A stretch of 64,000 nucleotides of DNA, from positions 988,822 to 1,052,821 of the forward strand of contig SCFE01000087.1 in the NCBI GenBank assembly GCA_004352715.1, in the 5' to 3' direction. Positions 61,175 to 64,000 of the stretch are shown here, piece by piece. Each line of letters begins with the position of its first letter. Positions within the stretch are counted from its first letter, which is position 1. The DNA is from Hofstenia miamia. Taxonomy: Eukaryota > Xenacoelomorpha > Acoela. A model generated the notes under the pieces. That model was not told the origin of the DNA. It did not search any database and was given only the letters and a program-made list of their open reading frames with translations. Both the position numbers and the translations under genes were made by a program.

Positions 61175-61784
61175 TAAATTTCATTTCCTCATCAAGTTCC
61201 TCTAACATAAATTGAGCAACAAATATGTTTTAAATTTCAATACACAACCTCTTTGGTCTCGACATGCTAAAACAGTAAATTAAAATGTAGTTTTGCCTTA
61301 CATATTTGCATAAACTAATCTATGAAAAGATAGATTAATATATAACTACAAAAATCTATTAAAGATCTGCTTGGGGTATCACATACCTCAACTGTCTTTA
61401 GGAGACAATTGCTGTGTAATCAATTTGCAAACGATAATTGATGAGTGAAAACCTATTTAAGAGACTTCTTACGAAAAACAAATAAAAGTCACAACATGGC
61501 TTAGCATTAACATGAATTTCTTTGAACAGTAGCGCATTCACTGTTGCGTGGGGTACGACATACCTCAAAATCCGATGAACCGTGAAGCAACCATTCATAA
61601 AATCCATGCATTCATTAATCCAGTGTTTCGAGAAAGTCCATTTCGAATTGAGACTCAGAAAATCATATTTTATTCAAATGTTATTTTTCTTAGCATAGTT
61701 ATTTGATTAAATCGCATCAATAGAATATAGGAATTTCAAAACATAGGAGAGTATGTAGAAGTGAATAAGACCCTAACCTAACAT
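61175..61784. other. 5' flank of the piggyBac relic
   Basis: Contains two of three copies of a 17-bp palindrome-like motif, GGGGTATCACATACCTC (61373) and GGGGTACGACATACCTC (61550); the third is GGGGCATGACATACCCC at 60364. No gene recognised. Confidence 0.45.
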
Positions 61785-61929
61785 CAGTGGTGTAGTCCTA
61801 TTTTGCTAACAGTGGGGGCCTTATTAAACCAATAAATTTCGGAATTCACACCCATCATAAAATGCTTAAACCCACCATTCTACTCAGTTTGCAGCAAAGA
61901 AACACTGAGAGCTATTTTTATTGGGTGAT

Positions 61930-62070
61930 GTTATAGTTCCGGAGGTGAAGGAAGAAGGCATGATTAATGAGCTGGTCCATGACATTGTAGATGACGTGAG
62001 TGATGAAATCGAACTTGACGAAGACAGTGATGTAAAAGTAAATACTCCTGAGCCTGGAACAACTGCGTAA
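61930..62070 (+). pseudogene. Acidic C-terminal segment of a pogo/Tigger-like transposase
   Basis: VIVPEVKEEGMINELVHDIV, then DDVSDEIELDEDSDVKVN and a stop after PEPGTTA. Tigger/jerky-type transposases have a similar acidic stretch after the DDE core. There is no catalytic region upstream, so only a tail remains. The call leans on the nearby CAGTGGACCC terminus. Confidence 0.45.
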
Positions 62071-62127
62071 ATGCTACATTGTTTTATTTGATAGGAATAT
62101 GGTCTCTATAGTATTGGATACTGCAAA

Positions 62128-62334
62128 ATGGACGGATTTGTTGCTCTTAGCCATGAATTACTGGAAAAGTGCCCTCCAAAGCAAGCAATTCTTGATAAAT
62201 TCATCATTTGCCAAAAACAAAGGATTTTTCAACACTTCTATAAATTGCATAGCAATAGGTATAACTTTTTCTCTCAGTTATTAAATCTTTTGGATAGCAC
62301 TAGAAAAGCGACGATAGATCAAAATGACTATTAA
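62128..62334 (+). pseudogene. Second coding relic in the pogo/Tigger-like fragment
   Basis: A 68-residue frame, MDGFVALSHELLEKCPPKQA to STRKATIDQNDY. Predicted helical, with the size and place of the C-terminal helical tail of Tigger transposases, but without a diagnostic motif. It would have to join the preceding segment across a 57-bp non-coding gap. Confidence 0.3.
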
Positions 62335-62867
62335 GTATTTCTTGTTTGCTGCATTATAGAAGTAAATTAATTTTCAAGGAATAATCACTGTTCGAGTGTT
62401 AATAAATCCAAAATAACTTAGTCCTACCGTAGATTTATTAAGCAGGGTCCACTGTATATGTATTCTTGTTTTCCTCTCCAGCACGACTACAAAAATGAGT
62501 AAAAGTGGCAAACTAGTCATTTTCTATCATTAATAGAGGCTATTCACTGAGTGTCGATCACCCAACTAACTTTTCTAAAGTGGACATCAAGATCCTTAGA
62601 AATCTTTTGTACTTCTCTTCTAATTTTGTCATTGGAGGTAGACCGTGTAAGTGATTTCAGGTGAAGCATTTAATTGGTTGAATTCATAACATCGTGAATT
62701 GCAAGTTCCAGGCTGTGATTTACTTGACAATTTGGGTGAGAAGTGGATTGCTAGAAAATGAACCAAAAAAGTCTGAATTTTTAAATAAGATGAGCACAAT
62801 GGGTCCCCACCCTTAGCATCAAAAATCTAACAATGGGCCGCTGCCCCACTACACCCCTGCCTAACAT

Positions 62868-63503
62868 ATAAGCATACTACATCGTGTTAAACAGCTTCAC
62901 AGGAAAACTATTAATCGTGACACTCAAAAAAATGAGCATTTGAGTAATCTATAAAAAATGTTATACTTATCTCTAAATACGATTAATATTCTCGTAGCTA
63001 ACGCATTGTTCGAATGTCTCACTCATAGATTTATGCGTCAATAAACAGTAAGAAGAATTTAACTCCATCTAGCGTGACGAAATATAATACTTATCTTTCA
63101 GACAAAACAATTGAATGTATGGATTACAAGAAACTAGTAATATCAAACTGTCACAAAAATGAGTGACAAAGTAGTTAATAAAAAATCCACATTTTGTAAG
63201 TCGATCTTTATAAATAGATCTTTCAGACATGAAACATTTATTGCAGCGCGTTTAATAGGCCTATAAAATACGTGTAATGTTTTATGACAGTTGTAAATGA
63301 CGCTTGTAAACTAATCTGAAATCGAATGACTGTCCTTTACTTCAAATCTAATTATAAAGTGAAATTCGAATTGCCTATATGTCTGGTAAATTTCCTACAA
63401 ATTTTTTTATTTCTGAAGATGACTAAGTTATAGTCAAAAACGTTAGGCTCTATTGCAATTAATATAAATCTTAGCAAAATATGCTTCTTATATATATATA
63501 TAT

Positions 63504-63535
<32 letters not shown>

Positions 63536-63880
63536 ATATATATGTTCTGGCGCTAAGTAACACAAAATGGCATTCACTCTGTTTTCTTGTGAAATTATTG
63601 AGCAAAATTTTGACGTGTGTGTGCATGCGTCCTAGTTAGTGAGGATATAATTTTTTTAAATTTATAATTATAGATAGAAAGTAAATCACATTAACACAAC
63701 ATGCAACGATTCCAGCAACTCCGGCGCTCTTTATATTCGCTCCTCATATTTTGAACATACTGTTCTACCAAGCTGTTTCGAATCTTATGGTTGTATTTTT
63801 AAGAGAATTTTAGGAAAAAACAAGTGTTTTCGAAAAAAGCATGTTTTCTGTATAACTGGGAAACAAACGTTTTAAACAGC
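62868..63880. other. Interval without recognised genes
   Basis: A+T-rich, with the TA tract 63488-63543. Nothing else recognised. Confidence 0.5.
63488..63543. repeat. (TA)n microsatellite with TAT interruptions
   Basis: About 56 bp of TA dinucleotides, phase shifted twice by TATTATA. Confidence 0.95.
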
Positions 63881-64000
63881 NNNNNNNNNNNNNNNNNNNN
63901 NNNNNNNNNNNNNNNNNNNNNNNNNNNNNNNNNNNNNNNNNNNNNNNNNNNNNNNNNNNNNNNNNNNNNNNNNNNNNNNNNNNNNNNNNNNNNNNNNNNN
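63881..64000. other. Assembly gap
   Basis: Run of N to the window end. Confidence 1.

Larger units (their letters stand above)
61930..62454 (+). mobile_element. pogo/Tigger-like fragment with one terminal repeat
   Basis: Right end, inverted, is CAGTGGACCCTGCTTAATAA next to TA (62455-62456), a typical pogo/Tigger terminus with TA target site. Inside, in the same direction, lie an acidic coding tail (61930-62070) and a second open frame (62128-62334). The matching left terminal repeat was not found. Confidence 0.6.
61785..62859 (+). mobile_element. hAT-like element with exact TSD carrying a pogo/Tigger fragment
   Basis: 1075 bp flanked by CCTAACAT at 61777-61784 and 62860-62867. Ends CAGTGGTGTAGTCCTATTTT and, inverted, CAGGGGTGTAGTGGGGCAGC. 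The interior is not hAT coding: 61930-62454 derives from a pogo/Tigger-type element, described separately. Confidence 0.9.

Noticed and set aside
1-64000. tRNA, rRNA and CRISPR features
   Set aside because: No sequence with tRNA boxes and fold, no rRNA-like block and no regular spacer-repeat array was seen by eye.

Overview
This is an A+T-rich stretch of an animal nuclear genome, probably from an invertebrate. It has kilobase introns, many AT microsatellites, four isolated ambiguous bases (1423, 16649, 46826, 51337) and a run of Ns from 63881 to the end. The clearest host gene is a divergent Eph (ephrin) receptor on the minus strand, so the organism is a metazoan. I cannot name the species. 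Telomere-like CCCTAA/CCTAA runs occur only inside a foldback repeat.

Layout. 1-7960: the extracellular half of the Eph-like receptor, read right to left. Three exons encode the ligand-binding domain, one exon the cysteine-rich segment, one uncertain exon a linker, and two exons fibronectin III domains. The signal-peptide exon must lie to the right and was not found; the transmembrane and kinase exons lie left of the window. Part of the cysteine-rich region and the middle of the second FN3 domain are missing, with an ambiguous base in one place and a one-base frame break in the other.

7961 to the end is almost entirely non-coding DNA colonised by DNA transposons. I delimit many hAT-like elements by CAG...CTG-type ends and 8-bp target-site duplications (TSDs). 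Exact TSDs mark elements at 30054, 45369, 49017, 51258 and 61785; near-exact ones mark 6331, 46042, 52892 and 54854. One (52892-53337) keeps the C-terminal dimerisation segment of a hAT transposase. Several different families share an unusual design: a short terminal repeat followed by a degenerate array of one family-specific word (TATGG, GGGCC, CGAGCC, GGATCG, GATCCATATCC and others).

Other mobile remnants are a Ty3/gypsy integrase tail with the start of an LTR (about 47.95-48.35 kb), an L2/CR1-like LINE 3' end with its (TTA)n tail (59.78-60.34 kb) joined to a broken piggyBac-like gene (60.35-61.17 kb), a pogo/Tigger fragment inside a hAT element (61.8-62.9 kb), and an element with 30-bp inverted ends carrying a D-G-C-A-G-Q-N-K-N coding relic (31.1-31.9 kb). 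A long-armed foldback with telomere-like repeats at 46.4-47.3 kb holds an exact 398-bp duplication around a single N. The least explained unit is at 27.1-29.0 kb: about 35-bp GCGGGAAA-bearing repeats and TA tracts flank a 100-residue open frame with paired cysteines.

Apart from the Eph exons I see no convincing intact host gene. I found no rRNA or tRNA gene and no CRISPR array.
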